A DNA stretch of 35,282 nt from assembly GCA_947177735.1 (NCBI GenBank), contig CAMWVP010000015.1:1-35282 (forward strand), written 5' to 3'. Position numbers and translations under genes: made by a program. Under the pieces are notes generated by a model that did not search any database, had not been told where the DNA came from, and saw only the letters and a list, made by a program, of their open reading frames with translations. Shown here piece after piece: positions 1 to 8,587 of this stretch; the first letter of the stretch is position 1; each line of letters begins with the position of its first letter. This DNA is from an uncultured Clostridia bacterium (GTDB lineage Bacteria; Bacillota; Clostridia; Oscillospirales; Ruminococcaceae).

Positions 1-660
1 GAAATAACGCCATAAAAAACCGAATAAACTGTGAATAATAAACAAACGTAAATCATTTATAATCAAAATTTTTTGAATAAACCGATTTTCTTACCGATTT
101 CTTCAAAATATTCAACTGTGTGCGGTTGAATTTAAAATATGCAATTATACAATCGGGAAAATCCGTAATAATTGTTGAAAACACTGTTAAAAGTGTGAAA
201 AAGTCTTTTGTTTTCGTCATTCTTTTTTGAATTTCTGTTCGATTTTTACATCATTTGTCCGTTTTAATCTTGTTTGCGACATAAAATTATACAAGATGTA
301 ATTTTAATAATTTATAGTAAAATAAGGATTATTGATAATTTTAATAATTATTATCAATATTATGTTGAAAATCTCTCGATGAAAATTTTTTAACATTCTT
401 TACCGTTGGTTTTTGAACTATAAAACTGTGGAAAGTCGGTGAGTTATGTTGAAAACTATGTTGAATATGTTAAAAAACCGCTTGGTTAAGAGAAAATTTT
501 TTTATGTGGATAAGTTATAAGCCGAGTTGAATATCTGTTGATTTTGTAATGACAACTTTTTTCTCAACTTATCAAGGTGGAATGTTAATATTTTTTTATC
601 ATTTAATCACATGATAAAGCGTAAAATCCAGATATTTTTTTTCGAAGAAAAAGTCATTTA
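1..660. other. AT-rich non-coding region with DnaA-box-like sites
   Basis: No convincing gene is visible in this very AT-rich stretch. It carries a perfect DnaA box in reverse orientation (TGTGGATAA, 505-513). It also has TGTGAATAA at 30-38, which fits the relaxed TTATNCACA consensus. Weaker versions are TGTGGAAAG at 427-435 and TGTGAAAAA at 194-202. All four point the same way. GTTGAAAA-type words recur (around 173, 362, 448 and 460). This is the texture of an origin or of a dnaA upstream region, but dnaA itself is not in the window, so an origin role is inference. A long AT-rich spacer with chance boxes is the alternative. Confidence 0.4.
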
Positions 661-672
661 CCTCGCATTTCA

Positions 673-824
673 CAGACTGGCGAGAAACACTCGCAGACGA
701 GGAAAATGGCCTGCGGCTAGGCTTTGTGCCTGCCGCAGGCCATTTGACGAAGTAAGCGCCGTCACTTTGTGACGGCGCGGTGCGAGGGTTTCTCGCTAGT
801 CTGAGCCGGACAAATTTGTCCGGC
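673..824. repeat. Nested multi-hairpin inverted repeat
   Basis: Outer arms at 673-695 and 781-803 are inverted copies matching at 21 of 23 positions. They enclose a 13-bp perfect stem (705-717 with 732-744; its loop can extend the stem by AGGC/GCCT) and a 10-bp perfect stem with a three-base loop (756-765 with 769-778). A 20-bp palindrome, GCCGGACAAATTTGTCCGGC, follows at 805-824. The whole can fold as a branched structure. It lies just downstream of cheB and may act as a terminator or be a REP/MITE-like mobile repeat. It does not code for protein. Confidence 0.75.
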
Positions 825-841
825 ATACTTATTATAATATA

Positions 842-2053
842 TCAATACAGATCGTTCAGAATTATATCCGCGATCTTGTACAGCGGAGCCTGAACCTCCA
901 CCGCGCCGCAATTGTACGCCTCCATGGGCATACCGTATACGACGCATGTTTCCTTATCCTGACCGATCGTAAATGCTCCCGCGTTGCGCATTTTGAGCAG
1001 ACCGTCGGCGCCGTCTCTGCCCATTCCCGTAAGTATCGCGCCGATAGCGAGCGGACCCGCTACCTCGGCGACCGAGTTGAACATAACGTCGACAGACGGG
1101 CAATGTCCGGAGACCTTTTCTCCGGGCTTGGACGAGACGTACCAGCCTTGTCTGTCCTTGCACAGACGCAGATGATGCTCGCCGGCGCCCACTACGATAA
1201 GTCCTCTGCGCAGGCGCTCGCCGTCCACGGCCTCTTTGACTTCCATTTTGCAGGAGCGGTTAAGCCGTTCGGAATACAGCTTGGTAAATCCCGCGGGCAT
1301 ATGCTGTACGATAATGACGGGCGGAGTATCCGCCGGGAATACTCTGATGACCTGCTCGAGAGCCTCGGTGCCGCCGGTAGACGCTCCAAGAGCAATAATT
1401 GCCTCGGTTTTTTTGAGCTTGGTATGCTTAGTCGCAGCTTGACTTGTCATTACCGATCTGTCCGGCTCCGGAGCGCTGTAAACATTTGAGTTGGAAATGC
1501 TCTGCGCGGTCTGATTGACAGCCTTTTCAGCCATTGCCGCCGCCTGAGCCATATTTGTCATATTGCTTGATCTTGCGGTCGGAGAACTGCCGAAAAGCTT
1601 GGGTGATGCCGAAGAAAAGCCGACATTTGAGGATTTTGGTTTTATAAAGTTTGCGCCCGGGTGCTTTGCTTTATAGGCGCGTTTTATCGCGTCGCACAGC
1701 TCCTCCGCGAATTTTGCCATATCATTATTGGTACGGGCGACGGGCTTGGTAAGAAACTCGACGGCTCCCGCTTGTTTACAGGCGTCTCTGCGGTCATTCG
1801 AGCTTGACACGACAATAGTCGAGATATAGTATTGGGGGAGCAGCTTCTTCAAGAAGGCGGCTCCGTCCATACGGGGCATCTCCAGATCGAGGGTCATAAC
1901 GTCCGGCTCATATTGCAGGATCATATCGCGGGCAGAGTAAGCGTCTCCCGCCTTTCCGACGATCTCAATCATATCATCCTGCTGAATATAGCGCGAAAGC
2001 ACCTCTCTGAAGAGAATAGAATCATCAACGACCAACAGTTTAATTCGATCCAT
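842..2053 (-). CDS. cheB: CheB chemotaxis protein-glutamate methylesterase/deamidase
   Basis: This is a two-domain response regulator that removes methyl groups from, or deamidates, glutamate or glutamine side chains on chemoreceptors. It acts in the cytoplasm after phosphorylation by CheA. The N-terminal receiver domain (residues 1-120) shows the acidic pair at D10-D11, the phospho-acceptor in MTLDLEMP (D56) and the lysine in EFLTKP. A Ser/Ala/Gln-rich linker of about 90 residues follows. The methylesterase domain (about 215-403) has the catalytic serine in GASTGG (about 224), the histidine in VQHMPAG (about 247) and the aspartate in GMGRDGADG (about 345). At 403 residues it is slightly longer than usual because of the linker. 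It is the last gene of cheA-cheW-cheR-cheB and starts 32 nt after cheR. Confidence 0.97.
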   Translation of the reverse strand: MDRIKLLVVDDSILFREVLSRYIQQDDMIEIVGKAGDAYSARDMILQYEPDVMTLDLEMPRMDGAAFLKKLLPQYYISTIVVSSSNDRRDACKQAGAVEFLTKPVARTNNDMAKFAEELCDAIKRAYKAKHPGANFIKPKSSNVGFSSASPKLFGSSPTARSSNMTNMAQAAAMAEKAVNQTAQSISNSNVYSAPEPDRSVMTSQAATKHTKLKKTEAIIALGASTGGTEALEQVIRVFPADTPPVIIVQHMPAGFTKLYSERLNRSCKMEVKEAVDGERLRRGLIVVGAGEHHLRLCKDRQGWYVSSKPGEKVSGHCPSVDVMFNSVAEVAGPLAIGAILTGMGRDGADGLLKMRNAGAFTIGQDKETCVVYGMPMEAYNCGAVEVQAPLYKIADIILNDLY

Positions 2054-2085
2054 AAATTGCTCCTAAATTTGTTCTGCAGCCTTTT

Positions 2086-2910
2086 CTATTTTTCGCTGCG
2101 GCGGTAGATAGCAGGTTTTAAGTATTCAAACTTGGTCTCCGAACGGCTGACGCTCTCCGCGTGTCCGATAAAGAAGTATCCGCCCGGTTTTACCACGTCG
2201 TAGAACCTGTTGACCAGCGCCTGCTTTGTCGGCTGGTCAAAATATATCATAACATTGCGGCAGAATATCAGATCAAATGGCTTCGACTTATATTTATCGG
2301 GCATGGGATCCATAAGATTGAACGTCTTGAAAATTACCTCGTCCTTTATTCCCTGACAGATCTCATACTTGCCGCCGCCGAGATTATTGAAGTATCTTGC
2401 TTTCCATTCATTGGAAAGACCCTTCATTCCCTCTTCCTGATAGATACCCGCCTTTGCTTTTGCTATTACGCTCTGCGAGATATCGGTAGCCAAGATTCTT
2501 GTATCCCACTTTGCCTTTTCCGGACCGAAGTATTGATCGATAAGCATAGCGGTAGTGTAACATTCCTCGCCCGAAGAGCACGCGGCACTCCATATCCTTA
2601 TTATATGATCCTTCGCGCAGGTTTCCACCATATACGGCAGGATAGTTTCTTTCATAAAGGTATAATGCTCGGGCTCGCGCATGAAGAACGTATGGTTGGT
2701 GGTCAGCTTATTTAATATGGTAGTGACCTCCGCGCCGGTAGTGTCCTTCAATACCGTGTCGATATAGTCATTGTAATTGGTAAATCCGCGCTCTTTGAGC
2801 ATATTTCCGAGTCTGCCTTGTACAAGCACCTTCTTAGCGGAAAGGTTTATTCCGAAGTTGTCGTACATAAATTTAACTAGTCGTTGAAATTCGGCCTCGG
2901 TAATTTCCAT
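2086..2910 (-). CDS. cheR: CheR chemotaxis protein methyltransferase
   Basis: This SAM-dependent methyltransferase adds methyl groups to chemoreceptor glutamates, opposing CheB. An N-terminal helical CheR domain (residues 1-75) is followed by a Rossmann-type methyltransferase domain. That domain has the SAM-binding loop IWSAACSSGEECYT (the usual GCSTGEE is changed to ACSSGEE), an acidic ATDIS strand and FDLIFCRNVMIYFD, all typical of CheR. Its 274 residues match the family. It begins only 3 nt after the cheW stop, so the two are probably translationally coupled. There is no TPR or other C-terminal extension. Confidence 0.97.
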   Translation of the reverse strand: MEITEAEFQRLVKFMYDNFGINLSAKKVLVQGRLGNMLKERGFTNYNDYIDTVLKDTTGAEVTTILNKLTTNHTFFMREPEHYTFMKETILPYMVETCAKDHIIRIWSAACSSGEECYTTAMLIDQYFGPEKAKWDTRILATDISQSVIAKAKAGIYQEEGMKGLSNEWKARYFNNLGGGKYEICQGIKDEVIFKTFNLMDPMPDKYKSKPFDLIFCRNVMIYFDQPTKQALVNRFYDVVKPGGYFFIGHAESVSRSETKFEYLKPAIYRRSEK

Positions 2911-2913
2911 GAT

Positions 2914-3420
2914 TTAAGCCTCCTGTTCGTCAAGCAGCTTTGCAACATCGAGAATGAGTTTTGTATTGTCGCCTTCACCGCGGATCATATACTGAATGAA
3001 ATCGTTGGTGTTGACGTTTTTATTCTCGGGAGTAGCCGAGATATCGCCGGTGTGGATATCTTCAACGTCCGCGACGCTGTCAACGATTATGCCGACTGCT
3101 ATGTCATTGAAGTTGAGAGTTATGATACAAGTGCGGCTCGTATAAGGGATCTCGGGCTTGCCGAAACGCGTTCTGATATCGACTATCGGAACTACCTTAG
3201 AACGTACGTTGATTATACCTTTAATATAGTTGGGCACGTGCGGCACTTTAGTGATGTGCTGCATACCGATGATCTCGGTAACGTACTGTATCTCAATGCC
3301 GTAAACCTGCTCTCCGATATTAAAGGTCATTACCTTGCCGAGAATACTGTTGTCGGCAGCCAGTTTTCTGTCTCCCGACTGCTGCTTGGCAACGGCTTCC
3401 TTGATTACATCATTAGTCAT
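2914..3420 (-). CDS. cheW: CheW chemotaxis coupling protein
   Basis: CheW is the cytoplasmic adaptor that links chemoreceptor tips to the CheA kinase. The 168 residues carry one CheW domain. Recognisable parts are MTFNIGEQVYGIEIQYVTEI, a following VPHVPNYIKGIINVRSKVVP stretch, and VDIRTRFG. A short N-terminal extension of about 28 residues precedes the domain and is slightly longer than in single-domain CheW. It lies between cheA (15 nt upstream) and cheR (3 nt downstream) in one tight operon. No CheY, CheC or CheD gene is present, so these must be elsewhere if the pathway is complete. Confidence 0.96.
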   Translation of the reverse strand: MTNDVIKEAVAKQQSGDRKLAADNSILGKVMTFNIGEQVYGIEIQYVTEIIGMQHITKVPHVPNYIKGIINVRSKVVPIVDIRTRFGKPEIPYTSRTCIITLNFNDIAVGIIVDSVADVEDIHTGDISATPENKNVNTNDFIQYMIRGEGDNTKLILDVAKLLDEQEA

Positions 3421-3435
3421 GTAAATTTATCCTCC

Positions 3436-5583
3436 TTAACCGATAAGAGTGTTTGTGTCGATGATAAGCGAAATGCTTCCGTCGCCCATTATCGTACAGC
3501 CCGAAAGACCCTCGCCCTTGATATTGTAGCGTGCAAGATACTTCGGGAACGGCTTTACAACTACCTGCTGCTCGCCGATAAGCCTGTCTGCAAAGATACA
3601 TACGCTCTTGTTGTCGGTCTCCACCAGCAGCAGGATACCGTCTTCAAGATTGGTGACCTCGGTGTCGATGCCGAACTTCTCGTGCATACGGAGTATCGGA
3701 TAGCATACGCCGCGTATCATTATCATCTCGTTTCCGCCCGTATCACGGAGTATCTGCTCGGGTTCTACCTTAAAGCTCTCGCGGATAGTCGATATCGGAA
3801 CGGTGAATACCAGACCGCCGACGGTGATCTCCATACCGTCGATGATAGCCAGCGTAAGCGGTATTTTAATAATGAAGCTGGTGCCAACGCCCTTCTTGGA
3901 GTCAATTATGATAGAACCGTTGCACTTTTCAACGTTTGCTTTTACAACGTCCATACCAACGCCTCTGCCGCTGAACTCGGTGACCTGCTCGTTCGTTGAG
4001 AAACCGGGCAGCAGAATGAGGTTCTGTATTTCCTTTTCGGTATATTCGCTTTCGGGCTTGGTAAGCAGACCCATTCTCCTTGCCTTGTTCATGGTCTTTT
4101 CGGGATCGATACCCGCTCCGTCATCGGAGATCGTAATGATTACCTCTCCCGAAGCGTTCTGAGCGGAGAGCGTCAGCGTACCCTTTTCGGGTTTGCCCGC
4201 GTAAATTCTGTCCTGAACGTCGTCCTCGATACCGTGATCCATACAGTTGCGGACAAGGTGCATAATAGGATCCTGAAGGCTGTCCACTATAGACTTGTCT
4301 ACCTCGGTATCCTCGCCCTCCATAACGAAGTCAACGTCTTTATTAAGCTTCTTGCGCATATCACGCACGATTCTGTTCATCTTCTGGAAAACGCCCGCAA
4401 GCGGTACCATTCGGATAGACATAACGGTATCCTGAAGCTCGCCGGTGAGCTTTTTCAGATCGCGCGCAGCCTTGTTGAAGCTTTCAAGCTCGAGACCCTC
4501 GAGGTCGGGGTTGGAAATAACCATAGACTCGGTAGTGATGATCTCGCCGACGATATCGTGCAGCGCGTCCAGCTTCGCGAGATTTACGCTTATAAGGCTC
4601 TGCTTCTGTGCCGAACCGCCGTTGGCAGCCTGCTGTGCGCTTGCGACCGCAGCCTGTGCCTTTTCGATAGATTGATCGGTCGGAGCCTTGGGCTTTTCGG
4701 GAGCCTTTGCGGGAGCGGGCTTGGGCTTTTCCGTCTGTAACTGCTGAGCGGGCTCGGGCGGGATCTCCGCCTTGGGAGCCTCCGCTGCAGGTTCGGCAGC
4801 AGCGGGCTTAGCCACTTCGCCCGTAACGACTTCATAAGACTGTACGTTAAGCGCGGTCTCAATCTGTTTAAGTATATAATCGCGGTCGTCACTCGCGGAG
4901 AATGTGATAAGGAAGCCGTGCTCCACTATCTCCTTTGACGATTCGGCATTCGTCTCCACGTCCTCGGGATAGAACTCAAGGAACGAGCACTCTTCGCGGA
5001 TAGTGTTTATCAGCAGGAACGCACGCAGATTTTCCATCTGGCAGCCGTCCTCGAAATAAACGCGCACGGAAACCTTGTCACTTCCTCCTGCGGGAGCGGG
5101 AGCGGAGCCCGAGCCTGCGGCAGGAGCTGCGGCATCTGCGGGCGCGGCTTCTCCCGAAGCCTCGGAATTGAGTTTATCACGCGCCTTGATAAGTTTATCG
5201 GTAAGCTCGCCGAAATCCATCTGCTCATATTCGCCGCCGATGTTGTTCTGGATAGCTTCGATCTGAGCTTTATAGGAGTCGGAAACCTGGAAAACGAGAT
5301 CGTAAACAAAGCTTACATCCGTTATAACGTCCGGGTTTTCGCGGATAACAAAGAACATATCCTCGGCTTTATGTGCGAGCACAGACAGATTGTCGAAGCC
5401 CATCATAGCAGAGGAGCCCTTTATCGTATGCATGATACGGAATATCTCTTTAATATCGTCACTCTCAAAAGCGTTTGCTTGCTCTGTACGGAGCAGTATT
5501 TCGTCAAGCTGCTCCAGCAGGGAGTTTGTTTCAAAGAAATACATATCAAGCATTGCTTCCATGCCGGGTTCAATTTTTGCCAT
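3436..5583 (-). CDS. cheA: CheA chemotaxis histidine kinase
   Basis: This is the central autokinase of chemotaxis, about 715 residues. The Hpt (P1) domain has its phospho-accepting histidine in MHTIKGSSAMMGF (H52). A regulator-docking-like domain (about 170-260) follows an Ala/Pro-rich linker, and a second Pro/Ala-rich linker leads to the dimerisation domain. The ATPase domain shows the N box (NCMDHGIE), ISDDGAGI and GRGVGMDVV. The C-terminal CheW-like domain ends in MGDGSISLIIDTNTLI. I chose the ATG at 5583 because GGAAAGGA lies 9 nt upstream; an in-frame GTG at 5610 has no good ribosome site. It is the first gene of the operon and is transcribed away from the FliK-like gene. Confidence 0.96.
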   Translation of the reverse strand: MAKIEPGMEAMLDMYFFETNSLLEQLDEILLRTEQANAFESDDIKEIFRIMHTIKGSSAMMGFDNLSVLAHKAEDMFFVIRENPDVITDVSFVYDLVFQVSDSYKAQIEAIQNNIGGEYEQMDFGELTDKLIKARDKLNSEASGEAAPADAAAPAAGSGSAPAPAGGSDKVSVRVYFEDGCQMENLRAFLLINTIREECSFLEFYPEDVETNAESSKEIVEHGFLITFSASDDRDYILKQIETALNVQSYEVVTGEVAKPAAAEPAAEAPKAEIPPEPAQQLQTEKPKPAPAKAPEKPKAPTDQSIEKAQAAVASAQQAANGGSAQKQSLISVNLAKLDALHDIVGEIITTESMVISNPDLEGLELESFNKAARDLKKLTGELQDTVMSIRMVPLAGVFQKMNRIVRDMRKKLNKDVDFVMEGEDTEVDKSIVDSLQDPIMHLVRNCMDHGIEDDVQDRIYAGKPEKGTLTLSAQNASGEVIITISDDGAGIDPEKTMNKARRMGLLTKPESEYTEKEIQNLILLPGFSTNEQVTEFSGRGVGMDVVKANVEKCNGSIIIDSKKGVGTSFIIKIPLTLAIIDGMEITVGGLVFTVPISTIRESFKVEPEQILRDTGGNEMIMIRGVCYPILRMHEKFGIDTEVTNLEDGILLLVETDNKSVCIFADRLIGEQQVVVKPFPKYLARYNIKGEGLSGCTIMGDGSISLIIDTNTLIG

Positions 5584-5761
5584 AAAATCAATTCCTTTCC
5601 GAATACGCACGAGGCGTTTATTTTTAAAGAAATATATATCAAAGAACCGCCCGGGAAAGCCTCCCGTGAGCAGATTCTAAAATTTTTTTCAAAAAGCCCT
5701 TTATTATTCCGCAAAAATGTGCTACAATAAGGTATACCCAATAAATTTAGGAGGAAACCAA
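5584..5761. promoter_or_regulatory. Divergent cheA / FliK-like promoter region
   Basis: This 178-bp gap separates two divergent operons. Rightward, TACAAT (5723-5728) is a fair -10 box with only a weak -35 (TTTATT-like) 17 nt upstream. An AGGAGG ribosome site lies just before the ATG at 5762. Leftward, no clear housekeeping or sigma-D-type flagellar promoter was found. A small stem, CGGGAGGCTTTCCCG on the minus strand, lies near 5660-5675. Confidence 0.45.
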
Positions 5762-8182
5762 ATGGCGCAGATTCCGCAGATAAACAATCCCATAACGTCC
5801 AAGAACTATAATTACAGCCCTCGTCAGCAGGACGCTAACACCGAACCGTTTGACATTGTCAAGCTCACCGGTGTGGGAGGCGCGGGGGTAAACAGTGATT
5901 CCGCGGCAAAGAGCCGTCTTGAGATGGGCAACCGCGAGCTTATCCCGCTTCAAGTCGCCGTTGCGAAGGATCCCACGCTCGCCGTCGAGATGCTCAAGGA
6001 CCTGCTTAACGTCGAAGTACTTAATCAGGCGCTAATAACCGGTCATACCGAGCTGTACGGCAGTCTGGAAAATCTTGCCAAGGAGCTTTACGTAACTCCC
6101 GAGCAACTTGTTCAGGAGATCGTAAATCAGGAGCAGCAGAACACTATGTTCTCGGGTCACGAGTTTTACGACGTTCTCCGCGAGGTAGCTCAGACGACCA
6201 CCGACCCGAACACCAAAGAGCTTATTGGCAATCTCCTGAAATCCATAAACTTCGCTCAGAACAAGAACGAGATACTCGGTGCTCTGCGCGCTAATCTCAA
6301 ATTTCTGTCCGATTATTACTCTCCGAACGAGAAGCTTTCGGAAAAGCTGCTTAATCTGTCGGCGGAATGGGGAGCGGACGACGCCGAAAATTACTTCGAC
6401 TACTTAAAGGGTGAAACGCTCTCTATACTCAAGGACGTCAGCGGAAGTCTTTTGAACGACGACAAGACCCAGATGCTGATCCCGCTTATCACGCACAATC
6501 TTTCCCGCTACAACAACAGTCCCTATATGTGCAAGGAGTATTTCAACCTGTTGCTCACCCAGATATCCTCGGGAACTCTCCGCGAATCGCTCAAGAATTC
6601 CTTCAGCCGCCTTTATACGGCTATCTTCGACAAGAACCCCATGCAGGATCCTCAGAATACCAAAACGATGGAACAGATCAGAGATTTGCCGGACGAAAAT
6701 ATTCCTTCGGATGAAAGACAAGTCTCTAATACTAATTATACTACAAACTCATCACAAAATCAACCACTTTCGGCTAATTCAGTGAATAAAAATACAGGTT
6801 TTGACGAGATAAAAAATGAAATTCAGCATATTATCAAAAATTCGGACGGAGAATTTGTTGAAAATGCAGATAACTCAAGACCAATTTTTGACAGAGACGG
6901 CAACTTTATTGCGCTTCAACCCCGTCAGCCCGTATTCGATGACGGCGGAAACAGGGTAGGATTTCATGCTCTGCCATTCCTTATTGATGAACAGGGTGAA
7001 CCTATCGAGCAGCCCGACGTCAAACTGTACAATGAATACGGCGAAGAGGTCGATCTGAAAGAGCTTTTACACGACGAGAACGGCGACCCCGTAAACATAC
7101 AGATACCTATTTTCAACAAGGACGGAGAACCTATTCCCGAGAAGCTGCTGAATTATGAGAATTTCCCGAAAGCGGAGCAGCTTAAAAGCGCCGAAAATTC
7201 CGCAAAGCCGGAGAACGTGGGCGCTGCCGAGCAATTTGAGGATATCGCGGATCCTGAGCTGCCGCAGCCGGAGACCCCGAGCTGGCACAAGCTGCTGAAC
7301 GATATGATGTCCGAGCGCGGTTATATGCAGGAGCTGAAGGCTTCGGGTTACAATATCGAGCATATCATCTCAAGCTATACGCGCGGCAGAATGAGCGGCA
7401 CGGACGCGCTGCGAACGATAATACAGGGTTTGTTCGTAAACTCGGAGGGAACCGATAACCCCGAGATCGCCCAGCAGCTTGACCTTATGACCCAGGATTT
7501 CTCCAAGATAAACACCATGCAGGAGCTTATAGATACTCTGAACTCCCTGCTGCGTGATATGCCAGATATACCGTTGCGTGAAAGACTTTTCGGCGTATTT
7601 GTTGACATAATCGACAAGATGGCGGTCAAGAATGAGCTTCCGCAGCACGGTATCAGACCGCCCGTAAGCTCTACTCTCGATAACCTCACCGAGTTTATCG
7701 AGAAGAACATCAACAATCCCGCCCTTAAATCCCTCGACAGCTTCAATGCCGCTAATCTGCTCCAGAGCCTGCTCAATGCTCCGGGAGTGTTCACGCCGCT
7801 GGCACACTATATTGTACCGCTCCAGGTTGAGGATACAAGAGCGTTCGGAGAGCTGTGGGTGGACAACGACGAGAACAACCCCAACAACACTCCCGGGACT
7901 CAGCGAAACTACCATTTGTTCCTGACGTTCGACGTTGAGAGCATAGGGCGCTTTGAGGTCGATATGTACGCGCTTGGCGAGGAGGTCAACCTTTCCCTGC
8001 TCTACCCGCCGCGTTTCGAGAAAGAGATCGAATCTATGAAGGAGCGTGTTACCAAGATAATCCGCGGAAGCGGCTATCAGGCGCGCACGTTCGAGACCGC
8101 GCCGCTCAAGAAGCCGCATAACCTCGTCGAGGTTTTCCCGAAGATAACTGACAAGAGAACCACTCTCAACGCGAGGGTGTAA
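5762..8182 (+). CDS. FliK/YlqG-like large protein with C-terminal hook-length-control-like domain
   Basis: The 806-residue product is not recognised over most of its length. The last ~100 residues (YHLFLTFDVESIGRFEVDMY, then a short loop, a helix and GSGYQARTFE) resemble the C-terminal substrate-switch domain of FliK (Flg_hook family). The next gene is a stand-alone FlhB C-terminal-like protein, the same pairing as ylqG-ylqH in Bacillus. The N-terminal ~300 residues are helical, with motifs such as LITHNLSRYN. Residues ~373-463 hold six short repeats of the form F-D/N-x-x-G-x-x-I/V, within an AT-richer stretch. The start at 5762 has AGGAGG at good spacing; an upstream ATG lacks one. No signal peptide or membrane segment is seen. 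A role in export or length control is inference. Confidence 0.6.
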   Translation: MAQIPQINNPITSKNYNYSPRQQDANTEPFDIVKLTGVGGAGVNSDSAAKSRLEMGNRELIPLQVAVAKDPTLAVEMLKDLLNVEVLNQALITGHTELYGSLENLAKELYVTPEQLVQEIVNQEQQNTMFSGHEFYDVLREVAQTTTDPNTKELIGNLLKSINFAQNKNEILGALRANLKFLSDYYSPNEKLSEKLLNLSAEWGADDAENYFDYLKGETLSILKDVSGSLLNDDKTQMLIPLITHNLSRYNNSPYMCKEYFNLLLTQISSGTLRESLKNSFSRLYTAIFDKNPMQDPQNTKTMEQIRDLPDENIPSDERQVSNTNYTTNSSQNQPLSANSVNKNTGFDEIKNEIQHIIKNSDGEFVENADNSRPIFDRDGNFIALQPRQPVFDDGGNRVGFHALPFLIDEQGEPIEQPDVKLYNEYGEEVDLKELLHDENGDPVNIQIPIFNKDGEPIPEKLLNYENFPKAEQLKSAENSAKPENVGAAEQFEDIADPELPQPETPSWHKLLNDMMSERGYMQELKASGYNIEHIISSYTRGRMSGTDALRTIIQGLFVNSEGTDNPEIAQQLDLMTQDFSKINTMQELIDTLNSLLRDMPDIPLRERLFGVFVDIIDKMAVKNELPQHGIRPPVSSTLDNLTEFIEKNINNPALKSLDSFNAANLLQSLLNAPGVFTPLAHYIVPLQVEDTRAFGELWVDNDENNPNNTPGTQRNYHLFLTFDVESIGRFEVDMYALGEEVNLSLLYPPRFEKEIESMKERVTKIIRGSGYQARTFETAPLKKPHNLVEVFPKITDKRTTLNARV

Positions 8183-8200
8183 AGATCGGAGGAAAATAAA

Positions 8201-8512
8201 ATGCCCAAACAGAAGCATCCGATGGCGCCCGCCAACAACAAGCGTCTCTACGGACAAAACGCGGCGGTCGCCTTGAAATACAATCCCGACCTGAATTACG
8301 CGCCGGTCGTAGTCGCGTCTGGGCTTGGAGAGCTCGCGCAGAGGATAGTCAATATCGCCGATGAGGCGGGCGTTCCCGTCTACCGCGATGACAGCGTAGC
8401 CGCCCTGCTCGTAATGCTCAACGCGGGAGAGACTATCCCAAAAGAGCTGTATCAGATAGTAGCGGCGATCTACGCGGAGGTCGTTTACACCTCCAATAAA
8501 ATGCGCAAATAA
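8201..8512 (+). CDS. Stand-alone FlhB C-terminal-domain protein (YlqH/EscU-like export switch)
   Basis: The 103-residue protein matches the cytoplasmic C-terminal part of FlhB/YscU type III export proteins: AAVALKYNPDLNYAPVVVAS, then LAQRIVNIADEAGVPVYRDD and IPKELYQIVAAIYAEVVY. It has no membrane segments. The NPTH autocleavage motif that precedes this region in FlhB is absent; YGQN stands in its place. The protein therefore corresponds to the post-cleavage fragment. Full FlhB works in the flagellar export gate together with FliK, and the upstream gene looks FliK-like, so the pair probably interacts. A GGAGG-type site precedes the ATG and the gap from the upstream stop is 18 nt. What it does apart from a flagellum is unknown. 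Confidence 0.85.
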   Translation: MPKQKHPMAPANNKRLYGQNAAVALKYNPDLNYAPVVVASGLGELAQRIVNIADEAGVPVYRDDSVAALLVMLNAGETIPKELYQIVAAIYAEVVYTSNKMRK

Positions 8513-8523
8513 GAGGTATAACT

Positions 8524-8562
8524 ATTGCGGCGTCGAGCAATAATGCTTGACGCCGCAATTTT
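8524..8562 (+). terminator. Intrinsic terminator after the FlhB-like gene
   Basis: An 11-bp perfect stem (ATTGCGGCGTC, 8524-8534, with GACGCCGCAAT, 8549-8559) is followed by a short T run (8559-8562). The loop can form an inner AGCA/TGCT stem. It lies between convergent genes and may work in both directions. Confidence 0.85.
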
Positions 8563-8587
8563 CTATGAAATGTAATGGGTATCTTGT

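Noticed and set aside
2884-3999. 371-codon plus-strand frame opposite cheW and cheA
   Set aside because: It is an antisense shadow; both real genes are certain.
8201-8512. Full FlhB with autocleavage
   Set aside because: There is no membrane part and no NPTH motif.
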